A stretch of DNA of 64,000 nt from Mesotaenium endlicherianum (lineage: Eukaryota > Streptophyta > Zygnematophyceae > Zygnematales > Mesotaeniaceae): NCBI GenBank assembly GCA_009602735.1, contig WELA01006444.1:29723-93722 (forward strand), written 5' to 3'. Both the position numbers and the translations under genes were made by a program. Below the pieces are notes generated by a model that saw only the letters and a list, made by a program, of their open reading frames with translations, did not search any database and was not told where the DNA came from. This document shows, piece by piece, positions 1 to 9,446 of this stretch (position 1 is its first letter; each line of letters starts with the position of its first letter).

Positions 1-450
1 AAGTGTTCGTCAAATCGTCCCTTCCAGAATATTCGTGAGTAAGCCAGATCAGTCTAATCTGACGTGTCGGGCCGAATTGACGTCGACATACATGCATCGA
101 CTTTACTAGAATATTCTATCTTAGACGCGCTAGGCTAAACCGAAACTTCTAGGTAAATCGACCTAGTCGGCACTCCGCGTCAGCCGAACTTACGTGAAGG
201 TTCGAGTTCATTCTAACGGGCCAGATCGCTCGACGCTGTCGGTCAATCCGACGGTCGCGCTCACCGCGAAGTAAGGACAGTCGTCAACCGACCTCAAAAC
301 TAATTAAACTTCGGAAATCCATAACTCTCTCAATACTTGACCAAATTCAATGAACTTTATATCAAAATGACCACAAAAATGCACTCTACACTACTATACA
401 ATCAAAACATACTTTCATGACACTCAAAAATGCACTTTATAAACCTATGA
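1..450. other. Unassigned left flank
   Basis: No open frame or RNA gene is recognisable here. The stretch ends abruptly where an in-frame integrase reading begins near 451. It could be flanking DNA, or a non-coding part of another repeat that truncated the outer retrotransposon. Confidence 0.4.
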
Positions 451-687
451 CCTGACAACACGTCAACGGGCAAGATTCCTTTTGAACTCAGCCTGGGTAG
501 AGTCCCTAAGTCTCCTTTAGATGTACTGGGGGCGTCTTTAACTGATCCTGAAGGGATTGACAACCCGATCTCGCTCCAGTTAACTCAGGAGTTTGCTGAC
601 ACCCTGTCAAAAGTCCAACAAAACCTGCAGAAAGCCCAAGAAAACCAACAAAAATACGCTAATCAACACCGTCGGGAGCTGACATTT
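451..687 (+). pseudogene. Outer Ty3/gypsy pol fragment, integrase C-terminal part
   Basis: The frame starting at 451 reads as the end of a retroviral-type integrase core. It shows the STGKIPFEL type motif that follows the catalytic Glu, then the Gln/Lys-rich helix ending in KYANQHRRELTF. The frame is cut at 687 by the LTR of the nested element and resumes at 7373 after the target duplication. Everything N-terminal to this (protease, RT, RNase H, IN core) is missing, because the sequence left of 451 is unrelated. The element is therefore 5'-truncated, or the rest lies elsewhere. Orientation is opposite to the insertion that broke it. Confidence 0.85.
683..687. repeat. Target site duplication, left copy (CATTT)
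   Basis: The five bases CATTT lie directly before the TGTAGTGA terminus of the left LTR. They recur directly after the TCACTACA terminus of the right LTR at 7368-7372. A 5-bp duplication is usual for Ty3/gypsy integrases. Confidence 0.9.
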
Positions 688-1190
688 TGTAGTGAAACAG
701 ATAGATAAAGTACTTAGTAAAACAGAATACTTTATCTATTCAAGACAAGGATCTTTGAACACAAGTGGTAGCTTCTTGAAAGAGAGATGGCTTCTTGAAA
801 GTTAATATATTTCTGGATTTTGGCAAGTACAAGAGTGATTCTCCAATGTCTTTCTATGTTCTAGCTCTTGTTTATATACTTGCTACATAAGTAATTTCTA
901 GGAAGGTGTATGTTGATGTGTTGGCACCCAACACATCCCAAAACTTGCCACCTCTTTCTAGAATAATGTACACATGTCCTTTTGACCTAAAAATGGCACA
1001 TTTGACTTTTGCCACATGGAGTTCTTCTAGGTCTTTCCTCTAACTTCGAAAATGCCTTGGAAGGTTCAAAGGACATGAACCAAGTTACTAGAGTACCTAT
1101 TCACACTTGACTCCACACAATACTACTCCAAATATATTTGAAAACATTAAAATATATGCAAACTAATATATAATAACTCAAATCACTACA
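688..1190 (-). repeat. 3' LTR of the nested chromovirus
   Basis: 503 bp, beginning TGTAGTGA and ending TCACTACA on the + strand. It matches 6865-7367 except for four bases: CC versus GG in the segment near 842, one T/C near 1001 and one A/G near 1160. It carries the same two perfect hairpins as the other LTR (701-739 and 915-937). Confidence 0.97.
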
Positions 1191-1201
1191 TCACCCCCCC
1201 G
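1191..1201 (-). other. Polypurine tract of the nested element
   Basis: Read on the - strand, a run of seven G followed by TGA abuts the 3' LTR. This is the expected place and composition of the plus-strand primer for LTR retrotransposon reverse transcription. Confidence 0.8.
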
Positions 1202-1230
1202 ATAGAAAAAGCGACGTCTCGGCGCGTCAA

Positions 1231-1359
1231 GTCAGGTCTTACACATGTGGAGCAAACTAGTCAACAGTTTCAAGTCAGATGCCACACATGTGAAGAGGAC
1301 TAGTCAAAGGCGCCAAGTCAGGTGCTACACATGTAAGGTAGACTAGGCAAGGTCGTAGG
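1231..1359. repeat. Three tandem ~43-bp repeats in the retrotransposon tail
   Basis: Three degenerate copies begin with GTCAGRT at 1231, 1274 and 1317, an exact 43-bp spacing. Each holds ACACATGTR followed by ACTAG(T/G)CAA. They lie between pol and the polypurine tract, outside any ORF. The rest of 1202-1959 shows nothing else I can name. Confidence 0.8.
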
Positions 1360-1959
1360 TGGTGTGACCTTATTGGCTAGCCTACTCCTTAATGATAAAG
1401 AAAATTGTACAAGTTGGCCCAGAATCTGCCACGAACTCAAAAATTCATAGCGGCCACAGAACTGCTCCAAATCTGAAAATTCGAGTGCCAGACGGACCGC
1501 GTCGGAGAACTCTACCGGGTCACCAAATTTGAGAGCATTCTCATTTCTGGAGTGTCGTTGAGAGCTGAGAGAGTAGGCACTCCTCCAAATCTGTGCAGAA
1601 ACTTCTGAAAATCATAAGTCCTTCTATACTTCTCCAAATTCTGCAAACTAAGTCTCAAACTGGGCGCTGTAAGATGTTCTACCAGAGTCTTGAGTTTCAG
1701 AGCATTCCAAGTTCAGGGGAGGGCACAATGTCAGAAGGCATATTCTGCCCTAACAATGCCAGCAGCCTGACCCCCTTCTACTTAGAGCATCATATCTCTC
1801 TCACCAGTGCTCCAAATTGAGCAAACTTGGACTCTAAATGACCGGCTACTCATGGACTACAGCCAGGTAAATTTTCAGAATTTATTATGCAGAGACCTAT
1901 CACCAGTAGCAGTTTTAGTTTTCTGTCCAGAAACTGCGAGAAGAGAAGAGTGTCTAATG

Positions 1960-4900
1960 TCAATTTTTCCTCTTTCTTGTTCTTGCAGGCTGCCTCCAAG
2001 GGGTCTTCTGCTGCTTCTTGATGGTGGCAGGCTGCCTCCCTGAAGTCTTCGGGCTTCTAGTAGAGAGACTTGGGGCTGGTCCAAGATGGGGGTTGGCGGC
2101 ATGGAAGCGCTTCAACTTTCTCTGAACTTTGTCAAGGTAGTGCGCCGCCACCCAACTATTCTCCGAATCTGGATATCCTTTCCACTTGATCAAGTATTGC
2201 TGCTGTCTCCTGAAATTTCTCATAGCCACTATGTCTTCCACTTCGTACTCCAAATGATCATCCACTATTGTTGGGGCTGGTGGGGTTGTCACACGTCCTG
2301 GGAACTTGTTGTCGGGTTGCACATATGGCTTGAAGAGGGAAGCGTGGAATACGGGGTCGATGTGCATAGTCTGGGGAAGTTCTAGCTTGAAAGCAACGGG
2401 GTTGACTTGCTGGATAATCTTGAAGGGTCCCAAATACTTGGGAGAGAACTTGCTGCCGGCAGGCCTGTTGTTCAGGGAAATGTTCTTGGATGATAGTAAC
2501 ACGTTGTCACCCACTCTGTACGTAATTTCTCTTCTGGATCTGTTCGCCACTCTTGCTTGAGCATCTTGCGCGTGTTGTAGAGCTTTCTTCGCTGCTGTAA
2601 GGGCTGCTTCTAATGTCTCCATAAAATCTGTGGCTGCAGGTACTTCATCATGGCCAGCCGTGAAGCTCAGTGGCGTGGTCGGATGGAAGCCATAGTTGAG
2701 GAAGAATGGGGACTCTTGGGTAGAGGCCTGCGTAGTGTTGTTGTAGGCAAACTCGAGGGGGGTCAAGTACATGTCCCAGTCTTGCTCGAGGGTAGACACG
2801 TAGGCCTTTAGAGAGGTCTTTAGGGTACGATTCATACGCTCGGTTTGCCCATCTGATTGTGGGTGGTAGGCAGTAGACATATCCAGCGATGTACCCAAGT
2901 TCTTGAAGAGATTTTTCCAGAAATGGCTTGTGAATCTTGGATCTCTATCTGACACAATTCTTGATGGTAGTCCATGGAGTCGGAAGATGTTGTCAAAGAT
3001 GAGTCTTGCAAGTTGTGGTGCTGTAGCCTTAGTCGTCGTGGGAATAAAATGAGCCATCTTGGTAAGTCTGTCCACCGCCGTGAGTATTGCATTATGGCCT
3101 CGAGGTGTCACGGGCAAGTCCACGATAAGGTCCATTGAGATGTCCGTCCATTGTCTTTCGGGGATTGGTAGTGGTTGGAGGAGTCCTCCCGCCTTTTGCG
3201 ATGATGGCTTGATTCTTTGGCATGTGTCACAGCTCCTGCAGTACTCCTTGACTTGCTTAGACATGCCTGGCCAACAATAAGTCCTAGCTAGAACGCCCGT
3301 GGTCCTTAGGATTCCAAAGTGTCCTCCAAGAGGGTTGTCGTGTGCTTCTCGTAGAAGCAAGAGCCGGAGGTCTAAGTCATTAGGAACACATCTCTGGCCC
3401 GTATCTTGCCTCACCCAATAATTGCCTTCTTGCTTCTTGCATGGGTCCAAGGCTGCTTCTCCGTTCTTGTAGTAAGGGTCTCTTTCATAGGCGGCTGAAA
3501 ATCGAGCTTCCAGATCTGTCTTCAGGGATACCATCACTGCATTTAATTGCAGTCTTGAGAGGGGGTCAGCCGGGTTTGTCTTGCCGGGCTGGTACTGAAT
3601 CGTGATGTTGTATTGTTGCAAGTATCCGCTCCATCTTGCTTGTCTCCTTGAGAGATACGGCTGCGTTTGGAGGTGCTTTAACGCCTCGTGGTCCGTGGTG
3701 ACCAGTACTTTGCGTCCTTCAACGTAGCAGCGCCAAACCTTCAAGGCATGTACAATCGCCAATGCCTCTCGCTCCGTGGTTGTATAATTTTGCTCGGCTG
3801 GATTTAGCTTCCTTGACTCGTAGGCGATGGGCTGCAGTCCCTTGCCTTGGTCTTGAAGCAGGATTGCTCCTATTGCATAGGAAGATGCATCGGTGATGAC
3901 GTGGAAGGGCCAATCTGGGTTTGGACTTGGGAGTGTGAGCACCGGGGATGTGGTCAATCTTCGCTTTAACTCTTGAAATGCCTCTTCCTCTTTCTCGGTC
4001 CATGTATATAGCCTGTCCTTCTTGAGTAGATCTGTCAGGGGGGCTGCTATGTGCGAGAAGCCTTGGATGAATTTTCTGTACCAATTGGCAAATCCCAAGA
4101 ATGACTGGAGTTCTTTCTTGGTCGTGGGGGTTGGCCATTCCTCCACCACCGTGGTCTTCTTGGGGTCTATCTTGATGCCATCAGCAGTCACGTGGAGACC
4201 TAGGAACTCCACTTCTTGTTTGGCAAACTCGCATTTTGACTCCTTCGCAAACAGCTTGTTTTGCTTCAATACTTCAAGGACTTCTTTCAAGTGTCTCGCA
4301 TGCTCTTCAAGGGTCTTGCTGTAGATAAGGATGTCATCGATGAATACCACCACAAATCTGTCCAACATGGGCTGAAATATGGTGTTCATCATAGTCATGA
4401 AAGTTGCTGGCGCGTTGGTGAGTCCAAATGGCAGGACCATGAACTCAAAATGTCCATATCTTGTCCTGAATGCCGTCTTCTCTATGTCCGGTTCTGCGAT
4501 GCGAATCTGGTGGTAGCCGCTCCGTAAGTCAATCTTCGTGAAGTACTTGGCTCCAACCAGCCGGTCCATGAGCTCATCCATGCGCGGCAGCGGGTATCGA
4601 TTCTTGATGGTGATCTTGTTGAGGGCGCGATAGTCCACACACATCCTCAAGGTACCATCTTTCTTCTTGACAAATAGCACCGGGGCTCCAAATGGCGACT
4701 TGCTAGGTCGAATGAAGCCATGCTCCAGTAGCTCCTTGATTTGCTTCTTGACTTCGTCTAGCTCCGTGTATGACATTTTGAACGTAGGCCGAGAGATGGG
4801 CTTGCTTCCGGGCTCCAACTCTATCTTGTGGTCTACGAATCTTTTGGGGGGTAGGCCCTTGGGCAATTCCGGGGAGAACACTTCTTTGTAGTCCTCTAAG

Positions 4901-5625
4901 ACTTCTTGTATCTCCTTGGGAACGGGGCTGCCTTCTTGACTCTCGATGTCTTTCTTGATGTCTTTTGGCGTGATCAAGGCCAAAAGAAGCTCGTGTCCCT
5001 TCCTCACAAGTCTCTTGAGTTGGAGGGCGGACAATAGTATCTCGTGTGCCGGCTTCTGGATGTCTTGGGTCTGGATATTCTGGATTGCGCGCAAAATACA
5101 GATTCTTGAAGTGATGTCATTCTTGATCTTGATAGTACCGGTCCTCCAATCAACTTGGGGGTTGTGCTTGGTCAACCAAGGCGTCCCTAGGATGACGTCG
5201 TACTTGCCCAATTGCATGGGGGAGAACACTACTCTATCCTTGAAGGACTTGATAGAGAGTGCCAAGGGGTACGTCTTCTTGGAAGGGGTAGTATAGGAGA
5301 ATCCATCGGGCATCATAATCTCCTCGTCGTGGTCAAGAGTTCGCATAGTAATACCGTGCTTGGTGGCAAAATCTGCAGCAATGAAGTTGCCTTGAGCTCC
5401 GCTATCCACCAAGATGTGGACCTTCTCTCCTCCAAGGTAACCTCTCAAACTCATTGGGGCTGGAACGTCGTCTTCAACGGGGGTCTCCACCTCACTTGGC
5501 GTGTTGCCTTCTCGTGAAGTGGGTCTTGGGGTGGTAGGCTCCTGGCCTACCGGCGCTGTCCGTTTTTTGACAACTTTTTGGGGCATGAAAGTGCACGATG
5601 GCCCTTTTCCTTGCAATAAAAGCAT
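1960..5625 (-). CDS. pol: Pol polyprotein: protease, RT, RNase H, integrase, chromodomain
   Basis: The open frame has 1221 codons, and all replication enzymes of the nested element are intact. Numbering from the ATG at 5625: aspartic protease DSGA at 74-77; reverse transcriptase with the first catalytic Asp in KIDL (366) and an FIDD box at 428-431 in place of the common Y(V/I)DD; RNase H with Asp579 (ITDAS) and Asp645 (TTDHE); integrase zinc finger His762, His769, Cys799, Cys802; integrase core Asp832, Asp893, Glu929, which is an exact D-35-E spacing; and a chromodomain near 1135-1185 with YLIKWKGY. The ATG is probably not used. The frame overlaps gag and lies in -1 relative to it, and an AAAAAAC heptamer sits in the overlap, so synthesis as a Gag-Pol fusion is more likely. 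No internal stop is present. Confidence 0.95.
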   Translation of the reverse strand: MLLLQGKGPSCTFMPQKVVKKRTAPVGQEPTTPRPTSREGNTPSEVETPVEDDVPAPMSLRGYLGGEKVHILVDSGAQGNFIAADFATKHGITMRTLDHDEEIMMPDGFSYTTPSKKTYPLALSIKSFKDRVVFSPMQLGKYDVILGTPWLTKHNPQVDWRTGTIKIKNDITSRICILRAIQNIQTQDIQKPAHEILLSALQLKRLVRKGHELLLALITPKDIKKDIESQEGSPVPKEIQEVLEDYKEVFSPELPKGLPPKRFVDHKIELEPGSKPISRPTFKMSYTELDEVKKQIKELLEHGFIRPSKSPFGAPVLFVKKKDGTLRMCVDYRALNKITIKNRYPLPRMDELMDRLVGAKYFTKIDLRSGYHQIRIAEPDIEKTAFRTRYGHFEFMVLPFGLTNAPATFMTMMNTIFQPMLDRFVVVFIDDILIYSKTLEEHARHLKEVLEVLKQNKLFAKESKCEFAKQEVEFLGLHVTADGIKIDPKKTTVVEEWPTPTTKKELQSFLGFANWYRKFIQGFSHIAAPLTDLLKKDRLYTWTEKEEEAFQELKRRLTTSPVLTLPSPNPDWPFHVITDASSYAIGAILLQDQGKGLQPIAYESRKLNPAEQNYTTTEREALAIVHALKVWRCYVEGRKVLVTTDHEALKHLQTQPYLSRRQARWSGYLQQYNITIQYQPGKTNPADPLSRLQLNAVMVSLKTDLEARFSAAYERDPYYKNGEAALDPCKKQEGNYWVRQDTGQRCVPNDLDLRLLLLREAHDNPLGGHFGILRTTGVLARTYCWPGMSKQVKEYCRSCDTCQRIKPSSQKAGGLLQPLPIPERQWTDISMDLIVDLPVTPRGHNAILTAVDRLTKMAHFIPTTTKATAPQLARLIFDNIFRLHGLPSRIVSDRDPRFTSHFWKNLFKNLGTSLDMSTAYHPQSDGQTERMNRTLKTSLKAYVSTLEQDWDMYLTPLEFAYNNTTQASTQESPFFLNYGFHPTTPLSFTAGHDEVPAATDFMETLEAALTAAKKALQHAQDAQARVANRSRREITYRVGDNVLLSSKNISLNNRPAGSKFSPKYLGPFKIIQQVNPVAFKLELPQTMHIDPVFHASLFKPYVQPDNKFPGRVTTPPAPTIVDDHLEYEVEDIVAMRNFRRQQQYLIKWKGYPDSENSWVAAHYLDKVQRKLKRFHAANPHLGPAPSLSTRSPKTSGRQPATIKKQQKTPWRQPARTRKRKN

Positions 5626-6827
5626 AGTCCAGCCGTCATGAGAGCTTCTTTTTCAGCCGGGGAGAGTCTTGCTTTCACTCCTTGCTGGTTTCTTGCATCA
5701 TAAGTGTCATTGGAGGGTCTTCCACTCTTCCGGGCAGCCGCGGGGTCCCTTTTAATAACTCCGATTTCCATGGGTGTGGGTCCAGATTCGGATGTGGAAG
5801 GGGCTGCGTACACCCGCGTCGTCGGTACCCGTGAAGATGAAGGCACGGAGTGCTTGAAATCCAAGGTATCCACCTTTTGGGCCACTTCAATGATCTTTGA
5901 GAAGTCCGTCAAGTCGCGTAACTCCACTTCCTTTGCCACCTTGGGTTTGAGGCCAAAGATGTAGCGGTCAATCTTCTCCTCGAGAGACATGTTGGGGATC
6001 TCAAGAGTGAGGGCGTGAAATCTGGATGTATACTCTTGAACGGACGTCGTTTGCTTGAGATGGTGGAGCTTTCCTCGGGCAATCTTCTCCGCATTGATGG
6101 GCATGAATTGCTTCTTGAGGGCCTCACGAAAATCTGCCCATCTTGCATATGATGGTGGGGGCTCTTGGCCGAGCATGGGGTGCGCCATAGCTTGATATAT
6201 AGCCGCTTGATAGTTACGCCACCATGATGTTGCTGCTCCTCTAAGTAAGGTAACGGCAAAGGGAACGTAGTCCTCCTCGGGTACTTCAAGGAATGCGAGG
6301 TACGTCTCCACTTGGTAGAGCCATAAATTCAGGTTGGCACCTTTCCCGGGGTTGAAAGTGTCGGGTTTGCCGGGCTTGATGAGTTTCCTTGCTCTCGTTG
6401 GCTCTTGTGGAGGCGCTTGAGCCGGGGCTGGATTTTGAGCATTGCTCGCAATAGGGGCAACCATGGCAGCCATAGCTTCTCTTGACGCTTGCACGGTTGC
6501 TTCATAGGTGGCCAAGCCCACTTGGTTGTGGACGGTCATTAGGAAGGCTGCCCACTCATTTGCGGGAACTCCTTGTGGTGGGGTCAACTTTGCTATAGCG
6601 GCTGCCACGGGATTTGACGGTGCTCCTCCTTGTGGTGCTTCTTGTTGTTGGAGATTTCCTTGAGTAGGCTCTCCCATCGACGCTGGAGGAGGGTGTGCTC
6701 CTCCTTGTGGTGCTTCTTGTTGTTGCAGATTTTCTTGAGTGGGCTCTCCCATCGGCGCTGGAGGAGGGTGTCTTGGAGAGGAAGGGCTTCCTTCGAAAGC
6801 TTGCTGTTGGTCTTGAGGATCGGCCAT
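5547..6827 (-). CDS. gag: Gag capsid-nucleocapsid protein
   Basis: 426 residues. The N-terminus is Pro/Gln-rich and contains a 25-residue direct duplication (residues 20-44 and 45-69). A retrotransposon-gag capsid region follows (about 130-310, with a [11 protein letters not shown] type helix and the [10 protein letters not shown] segment). The C-terminus has one CCHC zinc knuckle, CX2CX4HX4C, using Cys402, Cys405, His410 and Cys415, for RNA packaging. The frame ends at 5547 just after the slippery heptamer, so ribosomes that do not shift release Gag alone. The ATG at 6827 is the first in frame after the primer binding site, about 24 bp downstream of it. Confidence 0.93.
   Translation of the reverse strand: MADPQDQQQAFEGSPSSPRHPPPAPMGEPTQENLQQQEAPQGGAHPPPASMGEPTQGNLQQQEAPQGGAPSNPVAAAIAKLTPPQGVPANEWAAFLMTVHNQVGLATYEATVQASREAMAAMVAPIASNAQNPAPAQAPPQEPTRARKLIKPGKPDTFNPGKGANLNLWLYQVETYLAFLEVPEEDYVPFAVTLLRGAATSWWRNYQAAIYQAMAHPMLGQEPPPSYARWADFREALKKQFMPINAEKIARGKLHHLKQTTSVQEYTSRFHALTLEIPNMSLEEKIDRYIFGLKPKVAKEVELRDLTDFSKIIEVAQKVDTLDFKHSVPSSSRVPTTRVYAAPSTSESGPTPMEIGVIKRDPAAARKSGRPSNDTYDARNQQGVKARLSPAEKEALMTAGLCFYCKEKGHRALSCPKKLSKNGQRR
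5562..5568 (-). promoter_or_regulatory. -1 ribosomal frameshift heptamer A AAA AAC
   Basis: Read on the - strand in the Gag frame, the codons are TCA AAA AAC, giving the canonical X XXY YYZ heptamer A-AAA-AAC. It lies 5 codons before the Gag stop and inside the gag/pol overlap. Slippage of one base back enters the pol frame at ...VVKK|RTAP. Both the position and the direction match what is needed. Confidence 0.85.
6621..6770 (-). repeat. 75-bp in-frame tandem duplication in gag
   Basis: Two adjacent 75-bp units encode near-identical Pro/Gln-rich 25-mers ([18 protein letters not shown] type and [18 protein letters not shown] type). The unit length is a multiple of three, so the frame is kept. 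Confidence 0.88.
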
Positions 6828-6850
6828 CTTCTTGTGCTACCAAAGTGCCT

Positions 6851-6863
6851 AGCTCCGATACCA
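6851..6863 (-). other. Primer binding site (initiator-Met-tRNA type)
   Basis: One base inside the 5' LTR the - strand reads TGGTATCGGAGCT. This differs at one base from the common plant/algal TGGTATCAGAGC site complementary to the 3' end of initiator tRNA-Met. Position next to the LTR is as expected. Confidence 0.8.
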
Positions 6864-6877
6864 CTGTAGTGAAACAG

Positions 6878-6916
6878 ATAGATAAAGTACTTAGTAAAAC
6901 AGAATACTTTATCTAT
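6878..6916 (-). other. Perfect 12-bp inverted repeat in U5, beside the primer site
   Basis: ATAGATAAAGTA (6878-6889) pairs without mismatch with TACTTTATCTAT (6905-6916). The stem is 15 bp from the primer binding site, the place where retroviral RNAs carry a U5 stem that helps start reverse transcription. The function here is inferred. The same stem is in the 3' LTR at 701-739. Confidence 0.6.
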
Positions 6917-7047
6917 TCAAGACAAGGATCTTTGAACACAAGTGGTAGCTTCTTGAAAGAGAGATGGCTTCTTGAAAGTTAATATATTTCTGGATTTTGG
7001 CAAGTACAAGAGTGATTCTGGAATGTCTTTCTATGTTCTAGCTCTTG

Positions 7048-7055
7048 TTTATATA
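7048..7055 (-). promoter_or_regulatory. Candidate TATA box of the retrotransposon promoter
   Basis: TATATAAA on the - strand inside the 5' LTR, about 185 bp before the LTR end. It is the only strong TATA-like match in the LTR in that orientation. Confidence 0.55.
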
Positions 7056-7091
7056 CTTGCTACATAAGTAATTTCTAGGAAGGTGTATGTT

Positions 7092-7114
7092 GATGTGTTG
7101 GCACCCAACACATC
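7092..7114. other. Perfect 10-bp inverted repeat with CAC loop in LTR
   Basis: GATGTGTTGG, CAC, then CCAACACATC form a flawless hairpin. An identical copy is at 915-937 in the other LTR. It lies upstream of the TATA box in the transcription direction, so it could be a protein-binding palindrome in U3. Confidence 0.6.
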
Positions 7115-7367
7115 CCAAAACTTGCCACCTCTTTCTAGAATAATGTACACATGTCCTTTTGACCTAAAAATGGCACATCTGACTTTTGCCACATGGAGTT
7201 CTTCTAGGTCTTTCCTCTAACTTCGAAAATGCCTTGGAAGGTTCAAAGGACATGAACCAAGTTACTAGAGTACCTATTCACACTTGACTCCACACAATAC
7301 TACTCCAAATATATTTGAAAACATTAAAATATATGCGAACTAATATATAATAACTCAAATCACTACA

Positions 7368-7372
7368 CATTT
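7368..7372. repeat. Target site duplication, right copy (CATTT)
   Basis: Directly follows the right LTR. With one copy removed, the outer integrase frame reads straight from 687 into 7373. Confidence 0.9.
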
Positions 7373-7849
7373 TCTAAGGGCGATTTAGTCAAACTGCATT
7401 CTCACCACCTGTACCTCCCTGGTGTGGTCAAGAAAAAGCTTGGCCCTGTCTGGGTCGGTCCATATTCGGTAATGCGTCGTGTCGGTCAGAATGCTTACAA
7501 ACTGAACATGTCAGCGGACTACAAGGGTCACTCGGTGTTTAATGTCTCCTTCCTGGAACCATACATCAAAGGTGATACACTGTTCACAGGTCGGTAACCT
7601 GTCCAACCGGGACCGGTCCCCACTGTCCAGGATGGCGACCCTGAGGAATATGAGGTCGATGAGATTTTAGACGCTCGCTTGGTCCGTCGATCGTCTAAAT
7701 ATGTCATAAAGTACCTCATCCGATGGAAGGGTTACGATGCCTCTGGGGACACTTGGGAGTTTAAAGATCAGCTGACCAATGCCAAAGGGGCGTTGAAACG
7801 GTTCCACCTTCGGGCGGCTGGGGCACCGCCCTTACTGTCTTTTCAGTGA
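7373..7849 (+). pseudogene. Outer Ty3/gypsy pol fragment, integrase end plus chromodomain
   Basis: Continues the fragment ending at 687. The integrase C-terminal segment has GDLVKLHSHHL, then GPVWVGPYSV and the FNVSFLEPY motif. A chromodomain follows, with EYEVDEILDAR and YLIRWKGYD. One in-frame TAA interrupts it at about 7596, between the FLEPY motif and the chromodomain, where a Gln codon (CAA to TAA) would restore the reading. The natural stop is TGA at 7847-7849. The chromodomain shows that the host element was also a chromovirus, though clearly different in sequence from the one that invaded it. Confidence 0.88.
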
Positions 7850-7883
7850 CATGGGAAGGTGACAGGAGGTCCTGTCTCCATAT

Positions 7884-7905
7884 AAGTTGGAGGGGAATGT
7901 GACAG
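7884..7905 (+). other. Possible polypurine tract and LTR start of the outer element
   Basis: A purine-rich run AAGTTGGAGGGGAA (7884-7897), 35 bp after the outer pol stop, is followed at once by TGTGACAG. TG is the usual first dinucleotide of an LTR. The matching end and the second LTR are not visible in the window, so this rests on composition and position only. Confidence 0.4.
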
Positions 7906-8106
7906 TTAGTGACAGTTGTGACAGGCAGCCCACCTTTAGACTTAAGTTGGAGGGAGAGGTAATCTGTTTCGGGATCAGTCATATTACATGATAACCATGT
8001 TACACACTCAACTTGCGCTCACACTCACTTTCTCTTCATCAAAGGCACTCAATAGCGGCAAAATATCATGACTTCACTAACTGCATTGTGTTTATGATTG
8101 AGCAGG

Positions 8107-9446
8107 ATGACTCAAAAGTCGGAACTCAAGAGGAAGAGAAGGGCGGAAGAGGCACATGCAGAATACTTGCAATTCCGTGCAGACATCGAATCATCCTCCA
8201 TCTCCGCTCGGGAATCACAACGACTCCAACAACAGCGAGAGGCACAGAAGAAGAAGGAGGAGGAGGAATAGGCCAGACAGAGGCAGGAAGAACTGGACAG
8301 AAAAGCTGCTGAGGAGGCCAAGAAAGCAGAGGAGGAGAGGCAAGCTGAGGAGAGGCGGAAGCAGCAGGCTGAAGAAGAGCAGAGGAGAATCAGCAGCTAC
8401 CGCTACACAATTGCTGGGCAAGGGCTTCGATCTACTGGAGGAGGCCTTCAAGTATGCTGAGAGAAGTCGCAGTGAGTCACAGAAGGACATCCTCCAGAGG
8501 GAAGGGGAGGCATCCAAAAACTTTGACAAGTATATAGAGGTCAGCACGGGGCTCCTCCTCTACCACGATTACGCCAGGATGGTAGGGTATACGGTCAGAG
8601 AGGCCATGGCAATGGCCCAGGTGAACGAAGCAGGGGCTGTATCGATTCTTGGTATCTGGGGGGAAGATAGGGTCATCAGGATGATCCCCATGGACGCGGA
8701 CTGCTTTAAGGACTCTACATCCCATAACAGGTTCAAGGCCATGTATAATGAGTTGGAGAGAAGGAGCTGGGAATTCTTGGCCAAGGAAACCAGTCAGCTA
8801 GACTTTGCAGGGCACTGGTACCCTTGTACTCTTAAAAGGACAGACCCTGCCTTCTTCCAAAAGCCCACCGATTGGCGGTGGATGACCATCAATATGAGGG
8901 ACCAGCAGAGTGACAGGGCAACGGATAAGAGACAGGGCGACGGATAAGGAGTTCCTGACAGACCTAAAGGGGAACATAGTATTGCCCCCTCACATTGCGG
9001 CTTGGGACCCAAGATTGGATGGAGTCAGAGACTGCATGAGCCAAGAAATGCAGGGGGACAGAAGCAGGGTCCGAGAGTCATTCTCAAAAGGGAAGCACGC
9101 TTATGCCAAATGGGCAAGCAAGCAGGGGGAAAAGGACCTGTATGCGGTCTGGACTCAGCAGCCCTCACCAGCACCCAAAAGGGGAAGGTCAGTGGGATAT
9201 TCTTTTTCTCGGGAAGAACTGGAGCAGCTGACAGAAGAAACCCCAGAAGTCTCAGAGGAACCCGGGGACGAAGAAGAGGAGGAGTCAGAGGAAGACGAGG
9301 AGGAAGGCGAGGAGGAGGACACTAGCCCCGCCGTGATCCTGACACCTGCCACATCCCCTGTAAGGGAGAAGACTGGGTTGGCCCTGCAGCAGCTCGCTGA
9401 AGAGGAGGATATCACTTGGCTGGGAACTGCCAGAGGACAGACTTAA
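8107..9446 (+). pseudogene. Decayed coiled-coil ORF with acidic tail, downstream of outer pol
   Basis: I do not recognise the family. Three frames must be joined to follow one protein. Frame 1 from ATG 8107 is a charged Glu/Lys/Gln-rich coiled coil (KRKRRAEEAHAEY ... RKQQAEEEQRR) broken by TAG at 8269. A shift near 8390 moves to frame 2, a globular stretch with LLGKGFDLLEEAFKYAE and GIWGEDRVIRMIPMD. A second shift, caused by a 19-bp tandem duplication at 8912-8949, moves to frame 3, which ends in an acidic Glu-rich tail before TGA near 9446. It follows the outer pol on the same strand, so it may be an extra ORF of that element, a gag-like ORF of another element, or a trapped gene. Coding character is clear across all three frames; function is not. 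Confidence 0.6.
8912..8949. repeat. 19-bp tandem duplication that breaks the frame
   Basis: GACAGGGCAACGGATAAGA is followed directly by GACAGGGCGACGGATAAGG. Because 19 is not a multiple of three, it shifts the decayed ORF. Counting one copy puts the upstream and downstream frames back in register. Confidence 0.85.

Larger units (their letters stand above)
688..7367 (-). mobile_element. Complete Ty3/gypsy chromovirus LTR retrotransposon, nested
   Basis: This is a 6680-bp element transcribed right to left. In its own order it has: 5' LTR (6865-7367), primer binding site (6851-6863), gag (6827-5547), pol in the -1 frame (to 1960), a non-coding tail with a tandem repeat, a polypurine tract (1191-1201) and the 3' LTR (688-1190). 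The termini are the inverted octamers TGTAGTGA/TCACTACA and it is flanked by CATTT target copies. The LTRs are both 503 bp and differ at four positions (about 0.8 percent), and neither gag nor pol is interrupted. The element is thus young and possibly still autonomous. The C-terminal chromodomain places it among chromoviruses. It sits inside the integrase of an older relative lying in the opposite direction. Confidence 0.96.
6865..7367 (-). repeat. 5' LTR of the nested chromovirus
   Basis: The 503-bp promoter-bearing LTR for the - strand element. It contains a TATATAAA box on the - strand (7048-7055), a perfect 10-bp inverted repeat with a 3-nt loop (7092-7114) and a perfect 12-bp inverted repeat with a 15-nt loop next to the primer binding site (6878-6916). 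Confidence 0.97.
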
